Shown here in pieces: positions 54,839 through 63,849 of a stretch of 64,000 nt of DNA. The position numbers and the translations under genes are program-made. The number at the start of each line of letters is the position of its first letter. The stretch's first letter is position 1. The stretch comes from Nakamurella deserti (GTDB lineage: Bacteria; Actinomycetota; Actinomycetes; Mycobacteriales; Nakamurellaceae). Under the pieces are notes generated by a model. That model saw only the letters and a program-made list of their open reading frames with translations, was not told where the DNA came from and made no database searches. The stretch covers positions 558,001-622,000 of the forward strand of contig NZ_QCXS01000002.1 of assembly GCF_003260015.1 (NCBI RefSeq), written 5' to 3'.

Positions 54839-55474
54839 ATGGACGGGCGGCGGCAGACGGCGGGACGGATGATCGGGCGCTACCTCGCCGGCTCCGTGCT
54901 GGTGGCGGCGCTGGTGGTCGCCGGGGTCGCGGTACGGGTGACGGCCACCGCCGGGGTCGACCAGCGGGAACCGGTGGACGCGATCCTCGTGCTGGGTGCG
55001 GCTCAGTACGACGGCGACCCGTCGAGCATCTTCCGGGCGCGGCTGGACCACGCCCTGACGCTGTTCCGGGAGGGCGTCGCGCCGCGCATCGTCACCGTCG
55101 GCGGCTCGCAGGCCGGGGACACCTTCACCGAGGCGTCGTCGGGTCGCACCTATCTTCTCGAGCAGGGGGTTCCCGCCGACGCCGTCGACGCCGTCGGCGA
55201 GGGCAACGACACCCTGGTGAGCCTGCGCGCCGGCGCCGATGCGCTGCGGTCCCGCGGTCTGGACTCGGTGGTCCTGGTCACCGACCCGTGGCACGCCCAT
55301 CGCAGCAGCGTGATGGCCCGTGATCTGGGTCTGACCGTCGAGGTCTCCTCGGTCGACCGCGGACCGGCCGCCGGAACGTCGATCGCCCCGCGCTACGTCC
55401 TGCGGGAGACCCTGGGGACGCTGTACTACACGCTCGTCGGCGGCTCGTCGGGCCTGGGGTACGAGGTCCTGTGA
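54839..55474 (+). CDS. YdcF/SanA-like membrane protein (DUF218)
   Basis: A 211-residue protein. A hydrophobic helix at about residues 13-32 (YLAGSVLVAALVVAGVAV) anchors it, and the DUF218 domain follows: VDAILVLGAAQYDGDPSSIF, then ARLDHALTLFREGVAPRIVTVGG, with VVLVTDPWHAHRS and a C-terminal segment YVLRETLGTLYYTLVG. Family members include SanA and YdcF; their roles in envelope barrier function or cofactor handling are not clear. ATG at 54839, AGGGG ahead. dgt follows 31 bases later. Confidence 0.88.
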   Translation: MDGRRQTAGRMIGRYLAGSVLVAALVVAGVAVRVTATAGVDQREPVDAILVLGAAQYDGDPSSIFRARLDHALTLFREGVAPRIVTVGGSQAGDTFTEASSGRTYLLEQGVPADAVDAVGEGNDTLVSLRAGADALRSRGLDSVVLVTDPWHAHRSSVMARDLGLTVEVSSVDRGPAAGTSIAPRYVLRETLGTLYYTLVGGSSGLGYEVL

Positions 55475-55505
55475 CGGGCACGCGCATCGGTCCGGGGGTG
55501 CGCCG

Positions 55506-56789
55506 GTGACCGGGTACCCGTTGGCCGCCTACGCCCCCGAGGACGCCGAGCGGCGGCTCACCGAGGGCCGCAAGGAGGCCGTGCTGCCCGGCGCCGACGC
55601 GATCACCCCCCGTGGGCCGTTCGCCCGTGACCGGGCCCGGGTGCTGCACTCGGCGTCGTTCCGCCGGTTGGCCGGCAAGACCCAGGTCGTCGCCCCGGAC
55701 GAGGACGAGGTGCCACGCACCCGGCTGACCCACTCGCTCGAGGTCGCCCAGATCGCCCGCGAGATCGGCGCGCTCCTCGGCTGCGACGCCGATCTGGTCG
55801 ACCTGGCCGGCCTCGCCCACGACATCGGCCATCCGCCGTTCGGCCACAACGGTGAACGCGCGTTGGACGAGGTCGCCGCCGGGATCGGTGGTTTCGAGGC
55901 CAACGCGCAGAACCTGCGGCTGCTGAGCCGGCTCGAGGCCAAGGTCATCGCCCCGGACGGAGCACCGCTGGGTCTCAACCTCACCCGCGCCGCGCTGGAC
56001 GCGGTCGTCAAGTACCCGTGGACCCGGCCGCCCGGCGGCGGCAAGTTCGGCGTCTACGCCGACGACGCCGCCACCTTCGCCTGGGTCCGCGAGACGGTGC
56101 CTGCCGGGGTCGTGGCCACCGCCCGCTGCCTGGAGGCACAGGCGATGGACTGGGCCGACGACGTCGCGTACTCGGTGCACGACGTCGAGGACGGCATCCA
56201 CAGCGGCCGCGTCGATCTGCGCACCCTCACCGACCCGGCCGAGCGGCACGCCGTGTGCGTCAACGCGACCGGACGGCATTCGGCGGAGTCGGCGGACGAC
56301 CTCGAGCAGGTGCTGCTGGACCTGCTCGACCTGCCGGTGGTCGACGCCGCCCGGCGCCTGCACGGCACCCCGGCCGGGGAGAGTGCGCTGCTGCGGATGA
56401 CCAGCGAACTGACCGGCCGGTTCGCCACCGGGGCGGTGCTGGCCACCCGGCAGGCCGCCGGCGACGGACCGCTGCACCGCTACGACACCGATCTGGTCGT
56501 CCCGCGGGTGCTGAGCGCCGAGGTCGCCGTGCTGAAGTCCATCGCGCATCTGTACGTGATGCAGGACCCGGTCCGCCAGGAGCTGCAGAACCAGCAGCGA
56601 CGGCTCCTCGCCGAGCTCGTCGAGCGGCTGGTGGACGTGGGCGCACCCGCGCTGGACCCGGGTTTCGCGGTGCTGTTCCTCGCCACCGACACCGACGCCG
56701 AACGGCTCCGGGTGGTGGTCGACCAGGTCTCCCTGCTCACCGACGCGCAGGCGTTCGCCCGTCACCGGCGCTGGGTGCTGCCCGACTGA
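55506..56789 (+). CDS. dgt: dGTP triphosphohydrolase (HD domain)
   Basis: Hydrolyses dGTP (and related dNTPs) to the nucleoside and triphosphate. The 427-residue product has RDRARVLHSASFRRLAGKTQV, RTRLTHSLEVAQIA (first metal His), and LAHDIGHPPFGHNGERAL (HD pair and second His). GTG start at 55506. dgt precedes dnaG by 36 bases, the usual order in mycobacteria (Rv2344c-Rv2343c). Substrate range within the family varies, so the name is by homology. Confidence 0.93.
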   Translation: MTGYPLAAYAPEDAERRLTEGRKEAVLPGADAITPRGPFARDRARVLHSASFRRLAGKTQVVAPDEDEVPRTRLTHSLEVAQIAREIGALLGCDADLVDLAGLAHDIGHPPFGHNGERALDEVAAGIGGFEANAQNLRLLSRLEAKVIAPDGAPLGLNLTRAALDAVVKYPWTRPPGGGKFGVYADDAATFAWVRETVPAGVVATARCLEAQAMDWADDVAYSVHDVEDGIHSGRVDLRTLTDPAERHAVCVNATGRHSAESADDLEQVLLDLLDLPVVDAARRLHGTPAGESALLRMTSELTGRFATGAVLATRQAAGDGPLHRYDTDLVVPRVLSAEVAVLKSIAHLYVMQDPVRQELQNQQRRLLAELVERLVDVGAPALDPGFAVLFLATDTDAERLRVVVDQVSLLTDAQAFARHRRWVLPD

Positions 56790-56825
56790 GCCGCGTCGCC
56801 GGCGGCCGCCACTAGACTCGCCACC

Positions 56826-58742
56826 GTGGCGGGTCGGATAGCGGACGGGGACAAGGAACGCGTCCGCGAGCTCAACCGCATCGAATCGGTGGTCGGTGAC
56901 TACGTCGCGCTCCGCTCGGCGGGTGGCGGCAACCTCAAGGGTCTGTGTCCCTTCCACGACGAGAAGTCACCGTCGTTCAACGTCCGGCCCACCCACGGCA
57001 CCTACCACTGCTTCGGCTGCGGCCAGGGCGGCGACGTCTTCAGCTTCATCGCCGAGATCGAGCACCTCACCTTCCCGGAGGCCATCGAGCGGCTCGCCGA
57101 CCGGGTCGGTTTCGTCCTGACCCGGGTCGAGGGCGGCTCCTCGGTCCAGGTCGAGCGGGGCACCCGGTCGCGGCTGGTGGCGGCGAACAAGGCCGCCGCG
57201 GCGTTCTACGCCGATCGGCTGCAGACGCCGGAGGCCGCGCCGGCCCGGGAGTTCCTGGCCGAGCGGGGCTTCGACCTGCCCACCTCCCTGTCGTTCGGCT
57301 GCGGGTTCGCCCCCGGCGGCTGGGACGAGCTCACCAGGGCGCTGCGCAAGCAGGGTTTCACCGACAAGGAACTCGTCACCGCCGGGTTGTCCAAGGAGGG
57401 GCAGCGCGGCATGATCGACCGCTTCAACCGTCGGCTGCTCTGGCAGATCCGGGACGTCACCGGCGACGTCGTGGGGTTCGGCGCCCGCCGCATCTTCGAC
57501 GACGACCGCATCGAGGCCAAGTACCTCAACACCTCCGACACGCCGCTCTACCACAAGTCGCAGATGCTCTACGGGCTCGATCTGGCCAAGAAGCAGATCC
57601 GCAAGGAGCGCCGGGCCGTCGTCGTCGAGGGCTACACCGACGTGATGGCCATGCACGCCGCCGGCGTCACCACCGCGGTGGCGTCCTGCGGTACCGCTTT
57701 CGGCGACGAGCACATCGGTGTGCTGCGTCGGTTCCTGATGGACTCCGAGGTGATCCGCGGCGAGGTGGTGTACACCTTCGACGGGGACGCCGCCGGCCGC
57801 AACGCCGCCCTCAAGGCGTTCGACTCCGATCAGAAGTTCGCCGCCAACACCTTCATCGCCGTCGCCCCGGACAACCTCGACCCCTGTGAGCTCCGGCAGA
57901 AGGCGGGGGACGCCGCCCTGCGCGACCTGATCGAGACGAAGAAGCCGCTGTTCGCCTTCGCCATCGGGTCGACGTTGTCCGGGTACGACCTCAACACCGC
58001 CGAGGGACGGGTGGCCGCCGGCCGGGCCACCGTGCCGCTGGTCGCCAAGATCAAGGAGTCCGATCTGCGGGACCAGTACGTGAACGAACTCGCCCCGCAG
58101 ATCGGGGTGGATCCCGCCGAGCTGAAGCAGCGCGTCAAGGCTGCCGTGGCCGACCAGGTGCGCGCCGCCGCGACAGCGGCCCGCAAGGCGTCGCAGCCGG
58201 CCGAGCGGACCGCCACCACCGGGACGTCCACCCCCGCCGCGCCGCCGGTCGATCTACCCCGGAAGGGGGACCGCGCGTTGTTCTCCGAGCGGGAGGCGCT
58301 CAAACTCGCGTTGCAGCAACCCGCCGAGGTCGCCGGTGCCTACGAGGAGTTGGACGCGAGCGTCTTCACCCACAAGGCCTACGTGGCCGTGCACGAGGCG
58401 ATCATCGCCGCCGGCGGACCGGCCGCCGCACCGACGGGAGCTGCGTGGGTGCAGCTCGTCCGTGAGCAGCTGACCGTCCCGGCCCTGTCGGCGCTGGCCA
58501 GCGAGCTCGCCAACGAGCGGATGAGCACCGGCTCGATCGGTCCCGATCCGGTGTACGCCGGGTCGATCCTGGCGGCGCTGAACGTCGTGGCGGTGAACGA
58601 CCGCATCCGCGACATGGAGGCGGAGCTGAAACGGGCCGAGGCCGCCGGGGACCCGGACTGGCGGGAGCAGCTGCAGGCCGACCTGTACGCGATGCAGCTC
58701 TACCGGCGGGCGCTGGTCGAGCGCGCGAACCGGCAGAACTGA
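56826..58742 (+). CDS. dnaG: DNA primase
   Basis: Makes RNA primers for replication. The 638-residue product has the CHC2 zinc domain (LCPFHDEKSPSF then YHCFGCGQGG; Cys41, His44, Cys62, Cys65), the Toprim catalytic core with VVEGYTDVMAMHAAG at about residue 268 and TFDGDAAGRNAALKAF near 315, and a C-terminal helicase-binding domain (YRRALVERANR at the end). GTG start. The stop overlaps the next ATG (TGATG). Confidence 0.96.
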   Translation: MAGRIADGDKERVRELNRIESVVGDYVALRSAGGGNLKGLCPFHDEKSPSFNVRPTHGTYHCFGCGQGGDVFSFIAEIEHLTFPEAIERLADRVGFVLTRVEGGSSVQVERGTRSRLVAANKAAAAFYADRLQTPEAAPAREFLAERGFDLPTSLSFGCGFAPGGWDELTRALRKQGFTDKELVTAGLSKEGQRGMIDRFNRRLLWQIRDVTGDVVGFGARRIFDDDRIEAKYLNTSDTPLYHKSQMLYGLDLAKKQIRKERRAVVVEGYTDVMAMHAAGVTTAVASCGTAFGDEHIGVLRRFLMDSEVIRGEVVYTFDGDAAGRNAALKAFDSDQKFAANTFIAVAPDNLDPCELRQKAGDAALRDLIETKKPLFAFAIGSTLSGYDLNTAEGRVAAGRATVPLVAKIKESDLRDQYVNELAPQIGVDPAELKQRVKAAVADQVRAAATAARKASQPAERTATTGTSTPAAPPVDLPRKGDRALFSEREALKLALQQPAEVAGAYEELDASVFTHKAYVAVHEAIIAAGGPAAAPTGAAWVQLVREQLTVPALSALASELANERMSTGSIGPDPVYAGSILAALNVVAVNDRIRDMEAELKRAEAAGDPDWREQLQADLYAMQLYRRALVERANRQN

Positions 58743-59269
58743 TGTTCGGCTTCCGGAAACGGCCCGCGCCGCCGGCCGCACTGACCGCGGCGCTGGCGCC
58801 CGGGGAGGAGATCCTGGCGTCGGCGCAGGAGGCCGCCGGGGGTTGGCTCGCCGTCACCCGGTTCGGGATCTGGAAGCTGCCGGTCGACGCGGCGCCGAAA
58901 CTCGTGCCCTGGACTTTGATCTCGAAGGTGTCCTGGCAGGCCCCGATCCTGCACGTGGTGCGCGCGGACGTGGTGGGGGAGCTGGCCGGCGCCGAACTCA
59001 TCGTCGACCGGCACCCGTACAACTACGAGATCGCCGAGCCCGGCAAGCTCACCGACACCATCCACGCGCGGGTCCGCAGCGGCATCATCAGCTCCACCCA
59101 CCACGACTTCCCCGGGGGCGGCGGCTGGGTGGTGGTGCGCCGGGTCCCCGGTCGGGACGGGCCGACCGTCCAGGTGCGGCTGGACCCGGGCACCGGGGTC
59201 GAGGCGGCCCGACCGTGGCTGGCCGGACCCGTGGCCGAGGCGCTGGCGCCGTTCCGCGGAGAGCCCTGA
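58742..59269 (+). CDS. Conserved hypothetical protein coupled to dnaG
   Basis: A 175-residue cytoplasmic protein: MFGFRKRPAPPAALTAALAPG, then ASAQEAAGGWLAVTRFGIWKLPVD, WTLISKVSWQAPILHVVRADVVGE, and RPWLAGPVAEALAPFRGEP at the end. The middle resembles the beta-strand-rich PH-like domains of small bacterial proteins. Its ATG overlaps the dnaG stop, and a gene of this kind follows dnaG in other actinobacteria. No catalytic motif is evident. Function unknown. Confidence 0.78.
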   Translation: MFGFRKRPAPPAALTAALAPGEEILASAQEAAGGWLAVTRFGIWKLPVDAAPKLVPWTLISKVSWQAPILHVVRADVVGELAGAELIVDRHPYNYEIAEPGKLTDTIHARVRSGIISSTHHDFPGGGGWVVVRRVPGRDGPTVQVRLDPGTGVEAARPWLAGPVAEALAPFRGEP

Positions 59270-59287
59270 CCGCGACCGACGGTTCGG

Positions 59288-59482
59288 TCAGATCCGGTCG
59301 GCCGTGTGGAAGACCTGCTGGACCGCACGGCTGACCTGAGCGCGGACGAGACCGGCGACGCCCTGCACCGCAGGATTGTCGGCGACCCGGTGCGACCACC
59401 GGACGATCTGCTCGTACCGCTCTCGGCCGGCACGCGACCCCAGGACGTAGCCGGTCGCCGCGCCGGCGAGGAATCGGATCAC
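59288..59482 (-). CDS. Small YtxH-like membrane protein
   Basis: A 64-residue protein with a short hydrophobic segment at residues 2-14 (IRFLAGAATGYVLGS) followed by a charged helix (RAGRERYEQIVRWSHR). This resembles the YtxH type. I start at the GTG at 59482; an AAGG is ahead of it. It ends 18 bases from the convergent gene. The frame is open to 59629, but that part is Arg/Pro-rich. Function unknown. Confidence 0.65.
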   Translation of the reverse strand: MIRFLAGAATGYVLGSRAGRERYEQIVRWSHRVADNPAVQGVAGLVRAQVSRAVQQVFHTADRI

Positions 59483-59625
59483 GAAGGCACCTTCATTCGT
59501 TCGACGACGGCCGGGGGCGCGGGGTCGGCGCAGGACCGTCGGTGTGGACGTGTGCGACCAGTCTGCGGTATGCGCGCCGGCGGGTTCGACCGCGGCGTGC
59601 CCGAGCGGGTGAAACGGGGGCCGGA

Positions 59626-60189
59626 TCACCGGGCCTCCGGGGGTACCGCCCGGAACGTCCGGCCGTCCCCGGGCCCGCGTCGCGCGAGGCGGGCCGTCAG
59701 CATGGTCGCCGCCCCGGCGGCCAGTCCGGCCCAGGCGTCCAGCCAGGCCGTGACGGTCAGGGCCAGGACGACCAGGGCGACCGCGAGCGCCGAGGCCACC
59801 GGACGGGGCAGACGGGCCGCGGGAGACTCCACCGGTGCGTCCGGCCCGGCCGGGCCGGTCCGGTAGTGGCGCTCGCCCCAGCGTTGGATCTCGGCGGCGA
59901 CGCGGTCGGTGGACAGGTCACCGAGACCGCGGTAGTGCAGCAGGTCCACCTCGCGACCGTCGGCGAGCCTGGCAGCCAGCAGCACGTGGTCCCGGGTGCC
60001 CAGGGTCGCCACCTGGGCCCAGGCGTAGCGGCGGGTACCGCCGATGCCGCGTGCGGTCATCCCCTCGGCATCGCAGGTGACGCCCATCCGGACGGCCCGC
60101 ACCCCCAGCCAGGCCGCCGCGATGCCGACCAGCGCGGCGCCGGCCCGCAGCCTGCTGTGGACGACCAGGCGGCCGGGGGAGGTGCGCAT
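59626..60189 (-). CDS. Membrane protein with PH-like domain
   Basis: A 187-residue protein. A hydrophobic helix lies at about residues 15-35 (GAALVGIAAAWLGVRAVRMG), then a soluble strand-rich part (CDAEGMTARGIGGTRRYAWAQV, then LLAARLADGREVDLLHYRGL) typical of the bacterial PH domain (PF10756-like), then two more hydrophobic segments at about 130-165 (VASALAVALVVLALTVTAWL). ATG at 60189 with GAGG ahead. The tRNA-Asn gene lies upstream on the same strand behind a terminator. Function unknown. Confidence 0.75.
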   Translation of the reverse strand: MRTSPGRLVVHSRLRAGAALVGIAAAWLGVRAVRMGVTCDAEGMTARGIGGTRRYAWAQVATLGTRDHVLLAARLADGREVDLLHYRGLGDLSTDRVAAEIQRWGERHYRTGPAGPDAPVESPAARLPRPVASALAVALVVLALTVTAWLDAWAGLAAGAATMLTARLARRGPGDGRTFRAVPPEAR

Positions 60190-60333
60190 CCGGGCCTCCT
60201 CGGCGGTGGGGACGGGCGCCCGCTGTCGCGCCCGGCAGCGGCGGGGTGTCAGTCGCGGGGGACCTCGTGGCGGTGGTGCGGCGGGGACCCGGTGGCGCGA
60301 TGTCGGCGGTGACGTGCCCGCCGAAAATGACGA

Positions 60334-60358
60334 AAGGCCAGGTCGATGACCTGGCCTT
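60334..60358 (-). terminator. Terminator of tRNA-Asn
   Basis: AAGGCCAGGTC at 60334-60344 pairs with GACCTGGCCTT at 60348-60358 around a three-base loop. On the reverse strand TTTCGTCATTTTC follows, a proper T-rich tail. It lies just past the tRNA 3' end and is the only hairpin in the window with a clear T-run. Confidence 0.8.
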
Positions 60359-60361
60359 CAG

Positions 60362-60434
<73 letters not shown>

Positions 60435-60538
60435 TCACCGCCCCCGGGTCGCCCCGAGTGCCTGTCAATACTAGCCCATGTCCGACGGTGCCCGAGACCG
60501 TTCCGGCTCTGTCGGTGGGCTTGCGTAGCGTCGTGGCC

Positions 60539-62758
60539 ATGCCTGCCGCCGCTGTCTCCGCCGACCCCACGACCCTGCGTGCCGACGCCGAGGCGGCGTT
60601 GCGCGCGCTCGTCGGTCGCGCCGACGCGCAACTGCGGGACGACCAGTGGACGGCCATCGAGGCGTTGGTGGCCGATCGCCGCCGGGCGCTCGTGGTGCAG
60701 CGCACGGGCTGGGGGAAATCGGCGGTGTACTTCGTCGCGACCGCACTGCTGCGGGCCGGCGGTGCCGGCCCGACGGTGATCATCTCGCCGTTGCTGGCGC
60801 TGATGCGCAACCAGATCGAGGCCGCCCAGCGGGCCGGCATCCGGGCGGTGACGGTCAACTCGGCGAACCTGCACGAGTGGGGTGCGGTGCACGACGCCAT
60901 CCGCAACGGCGAGGTGGACGTGCTGCTGGTGTCGCCCGAGCGGCTGAACAACCCCGGCTTCCGGGACGAGGTGCTGCCGACGCTGGCCGCGTCCGCGGGT
61001 CTGGTGGTCGTCGACGAGGCGCACTGCATCTCCGACTGGGGTCACGACTTCCGCGCCGACTACCGCCGGATCCGCACCCTGCTGGCCGAGCTGCCCACCG
61101 GTATCCCGGTTCTGGCGACCACCGCCACCGCCAACAGCCGCGTCATCGCCGACGTCGCCGAGCAGATGTCCGTCGGCGGCACGGCCACCGGCGAGACCGA
61201 GCTCGCCGCCCAGGGGGTGCTGGTGCTGCGCGGCACGTTGGACCGCGACTCGCTGCATCTCGGGGTGCTGAAGCTGGGGGACCAGCCGACCCGGCTGGCG
61301 TGGCTGGCCGAGAACCTGCGCACGCTCACCGGTTCCGGGATCATCTACTGCCTCACGGTCGCGGCCACCGCCGAGGTCAGTGAATACCTGACCGGCGCCG
61401 GCTACGACGTCGCGAGCTACTCCGGGCAGACGGCGCCGGCCGACCGTGAGCGCGCCGAGCAGGATCTGCAACAGAACCGGGTGAAGGCGCTGGTCGCCAC
61501 CTCGGCGCTCGGGATGGGCTTCGACAAGCCCGATCTGGGCTTCGTCATCCACCTCGGGGCGCCGCCGTCGCCGATCGCCTACTACCAGCAGGTCGGTCGC
61601 GCCGGCCGTGGAGTGGCCGACGCGACGGTGGTGCTGCTCCCGGGCTACGACGACAAGGCCATCTGGGACTACTTCGGCTCCCTCGCGTTCCCGCCCGAGC
61701 ACGAGGTCAGAGCGGCCATCCGCGCGCTCGAGGAGAGCCCCAAGCCGCTGTCCACGGCCGCCATCGAGACCCACGTCGGACTGCGGCGCACGCGGTTGGA
61801 GACCCTGCTCAAGGTGCTCGACGTCGAAGGCGCCGTCCGCCGGGTGCAGGGTGGCTGGACCGCTACCGGGCAGCCCTGGGAGTACGACGCCCAGCGGTAC
61901 GGGCGGGTGGCGTCGACGCGCAAGGCCGAACAGGACGCGATGCTGGACTACATCGCCACGGACCGGTGCCGACTGCAGTTCCTGCGGCTGGCGCTCGACG
62001 ACGCCGAGGCCCAGCCCTGCGGGCGTTGCGACACCTGCGGAGGACTGACCCTCCCCGGGGCGCCCGAGGGGGCGGGCGTCGAGGCGGCCCGGGAGGTCCT
62101 GCAACGTCCCGGGGTCGGCGTGGAACCCCGCAAGATGTGGCCGACGGGGATGGCCACGTTCGGCTCGTCCTTCACCGGCATGAGCGGCAAGATCCCCGCG
62201 GCCGAGCAGTTCTCACCCGGCCGGGCCGTCGCGCGACTCGACGGTATCGGGTGGGGCACCGCCCTGCGGGAGCTGCTGGCCCCGGATCAGCCGGACGGCG
62301 AGGTGCCGGTGCCGTTGCGGTATCCGATGGCCGATGTGCTGCGGTCCATGAACGGTCCTGACCGTCCTGACGGCCCTGGCGGCCCTGGCGGTCCTGACGG
62401 CTCCTGGGGCGCCGGCGGATCCGCGTTCGACGGCGTGGTCTACGTGGACTCGACCGGCCGGCCGACCCTGGTGGGCCACCTGGCCACCGGCGCCGCGCGG
62501 GTGCTGGGAGTTCCCGTGCTCGGCCGGTTGACGCCCCGACCCGACCGGCCGTCGGGCTCCCACGACGTCAACTCGGCCCAACGGCTCCGCGCCGTCGCCG
62601 ATCGCTTCGAGCTCGACACGGACGCGCCGCTCACCGGCCGCCGCGTGCTGCTGGTCGACGATCGCACGGACTCCGGTTGGACGCTGGCCGTCGCCGCCCG
62701 GGTGCTCCGCGCCGCCGGGGCGTCGACCGTCGTACCGTTCACACTGGCGATCGGGTGA
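60539..62758 (+). CDS. recQ: RecQ-family DNA helicase fused to a phosphoribosyltransferase-like C-terminal domain
   Basis: A 739-residue protein. Residues about 30-375 are the RecQ helicase core: RTGWGKSAVYF (Walker A), DEAHCISDWGHDFRADYRRI (motif II and aromatic-rich loop), TATAN and QQVGRAGRG. A RecQ zinc-binding part (CRLQFLRL, then CGRCDTCGG) lies at about 480-505. A collagen-like Gly-Pro-X stretch follows at about residues 606-625. The final 115 residues look like a phosphoribosyltransferase fold, with VLLVDDRTDSGWT as the PRPP-loop equivalent. Such RecQ-PRTase fusions occur in actinobacteria; the role of the second domain is unknown. ATG at 60539. Confidence 0.9.
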   Translation: MPAAAVSADPTTLRADAEAALRALVGRADAQLRDDQWTAIEALVADRRRALVVQRTGWGKSAVYFVATALLRAGGAGPTVIISPLLALMRNQIEAAQRAGIRAVTVNSANLHEWGAVHDAIRNGEVDVLLVSPERLNNPGFRDEVLPTLAASAGLVVVDEAHCISDWGHDFRADYRRIRTLLAELPTGIPVLATTATANSRVIADVAEQMSVGGTATGETELAAQGVLVLRGTLDRDSLHLGVLKLGDQPTRLAWLAENLRTLTGSGIIYCLTVAATAEVSEYLTGAGYDVASYSGQTAPADRERAEQDLQQNRVKALVATSALGMGFDKPDLGFVIHLGAPPSPIAYYQQVGRAGRGVADATVVLLPGYDDKAIWDYFGSLAFPPEHEVRAAIRALEESPKPLSTAAIETHVGLRRTRLETLLKVLDVEGAVRRVQGGWTATGQPWEYDAQRYGRVASTRKAEQDAMLDYIATDRCRLQFLRLALDDAEAQPCGRCDTCGGLTLPGAPEGAGVEAAREVLQRPGVGVEPRKMWPTGMATFGSSFTGMSGKIPAAEQFSPGRAVARLDGIGWGTALRELLAPDQPDGEVPVPLRYPMADVLRSMNGPDRPDGPGGPGGPDGSWGAGGSAFDGVVYVDSTGRPTLVGHLATGAARVLGVPVLGRLTPRPDRPSGSHDVNSAQRLRAVADRFELDTDAPLTGRRVLLVDDRTDSGWTLAVAARVLRAAGASTVVPFTLAIG
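62354..62398 (+). repeat. 9-base coding repeat (Gly/Arg-Pro-Asp/Gly triplets) in recQ
   Basis: Five consecutive 9-base units (GGTCCTGAC, CGTCCTGAC, GGCCCTGGC twice, GGTCCTGAC) encode G/R-P-D/G triplets. All five use the Pro codon CCT, which is rare in the surrounding genes, so the run looks like a recent local expansion. Confidence 0.75.
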
Positions 62759-62916
62759 GACCGGATCGGATGCGTCCGCGCCGGTGATCCAGGACGCACG
62801 CGACCGCACGCATGGTCGTCCGGGGCGTGGGGCACAAGTGGAGTGACGGCCGCATCGGCGGCCGCACCGGTCGTCGTCGGTCACCGTCGTCGTATGTCAT
62901 GGAAGGAGCAGCCCGG

Positions 62917-63849
62917 ATGCCCCTTTCTGTGCTGGTCACCGGAGCCTCCGGCTTCATCGGATCCCATCTGGTCCCGGCCCTGCTTGCCCAGGGACATCAC
63001 GTCAGGGCGATGACCCGTCATCCCGACACGTACCAGGGTCAGGGCGAGGCCGTGGCCGGTGACGTCTTCGACCCGGACAGCCTGATCGCGCCCCTCGAGG
63101 GCGTCGACGTCGCCTACTACCTGGTGCACTCGTTGGATTCCAACGACTTCGTGGACAAGGACGCCAAGGCCGCGCAGGCGTTCTCGGCCGCGGCGGCCGC
63201 CGCCGGGGTCCGCCGCATCATCTACCTGGGCGGCCTCGGCAGCGACGACGACGCCCTGTCCCCGCACCTCAAGTCCCGCCGCGAGGTCGAGAAGCTGCTG
63301 GCCTCCGACGGCATCCCGGTGACGAGCCTGCGGGCGGCGGTGGTGATCGGCAACGGCGGTATCTCCTGGGAGATGACCCGGCAGCTGGTCAAGCACCTGC
63401 CTGCGATGCTGGCGCCGAAGTGGGTCTACACCCGCACCCAGCCCATCGCGCTGCCGGACGTCATCCGCTACCTCGTCGGCGTGCTGGACAAGCCCGAGAG
63501 CGAGGGTGTGTCGTACGAGATCGGCGGGCCCGACGTCCTGCGCTACATCGACATGATGCGGCGCGCGGCGAAGGTGATGAAGCACCGCAAGCTGCCGATC
63601 ATCCCGGTGCCGCTGCTGTCGCCGCGTCTGTCGTCGGGATGGCTCGCGCTGGTCACCGACGTGGACATGGCCACCGCGCGCAACCTGATCGACTCCATGA
63701 CCAACGAGGTGGTCGTCAAGGACGACAAGATCACCCGGCTGCTGCCCGGGCGGCTGATCGGCTACGACGAGGCCGTGGAACTCGCGCTGCAGAGCCAGGC
63801 GGAGGAACGCGAGCACGAGACGCAGGAGGAGGCGGCCGAACCCGCATGA
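62917..63849 (+). CDS. NAD(P)-binding protein, NmrA/SDR-like
   Basis: A 310-residue Rossmann-fold protein: VLVTGASGFIGSHLVPALLAQG at the start, VAYYLVHSLDSNDFVDKDAKAAQAF, YLGGLGSDDDALSPHLKSRREVEKLL and SLRAAVVIGNGGISWEMTRQLV. The C-terminal part ends in a Glu-rich tail. It resembles NmrA-like SDR regulators or complex-I-assembly-like reductases rather than a classic SDR with YxxxK. Substrate unknown. GGAGC lies 10 bases before the ATG at 62917. The next gene begins within its stop (ATGATG). Confidence 0.88.
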   Translation: MPLSVLVTGASGFIGSHLVPALLAQGHHVRAMTRHPDTYQGQGEAVAGDVFDPDSLIAPLEGVDVAYYLVHSLDSNDFVDKDAKAAQAFSAAAAAAGVRRIIYLGGLGSDDDALSPHLKSRREVEKLLASDGIPVTSLRAAVVIGNGGISWEMTRQLVKHLPAMLAPKWVYTRTQPIALPDVIRYLVGVLDKPESEGVSYEIGGPDVLRYIDMMRRAAKVMKHRKLPIIPVPLLSPRLSSGWLALVTDVDMATARNLIDSMTNEVVVKDDKITRLLPGRLIGYDEAVELALQSQAEEREHETQEEAAEPA

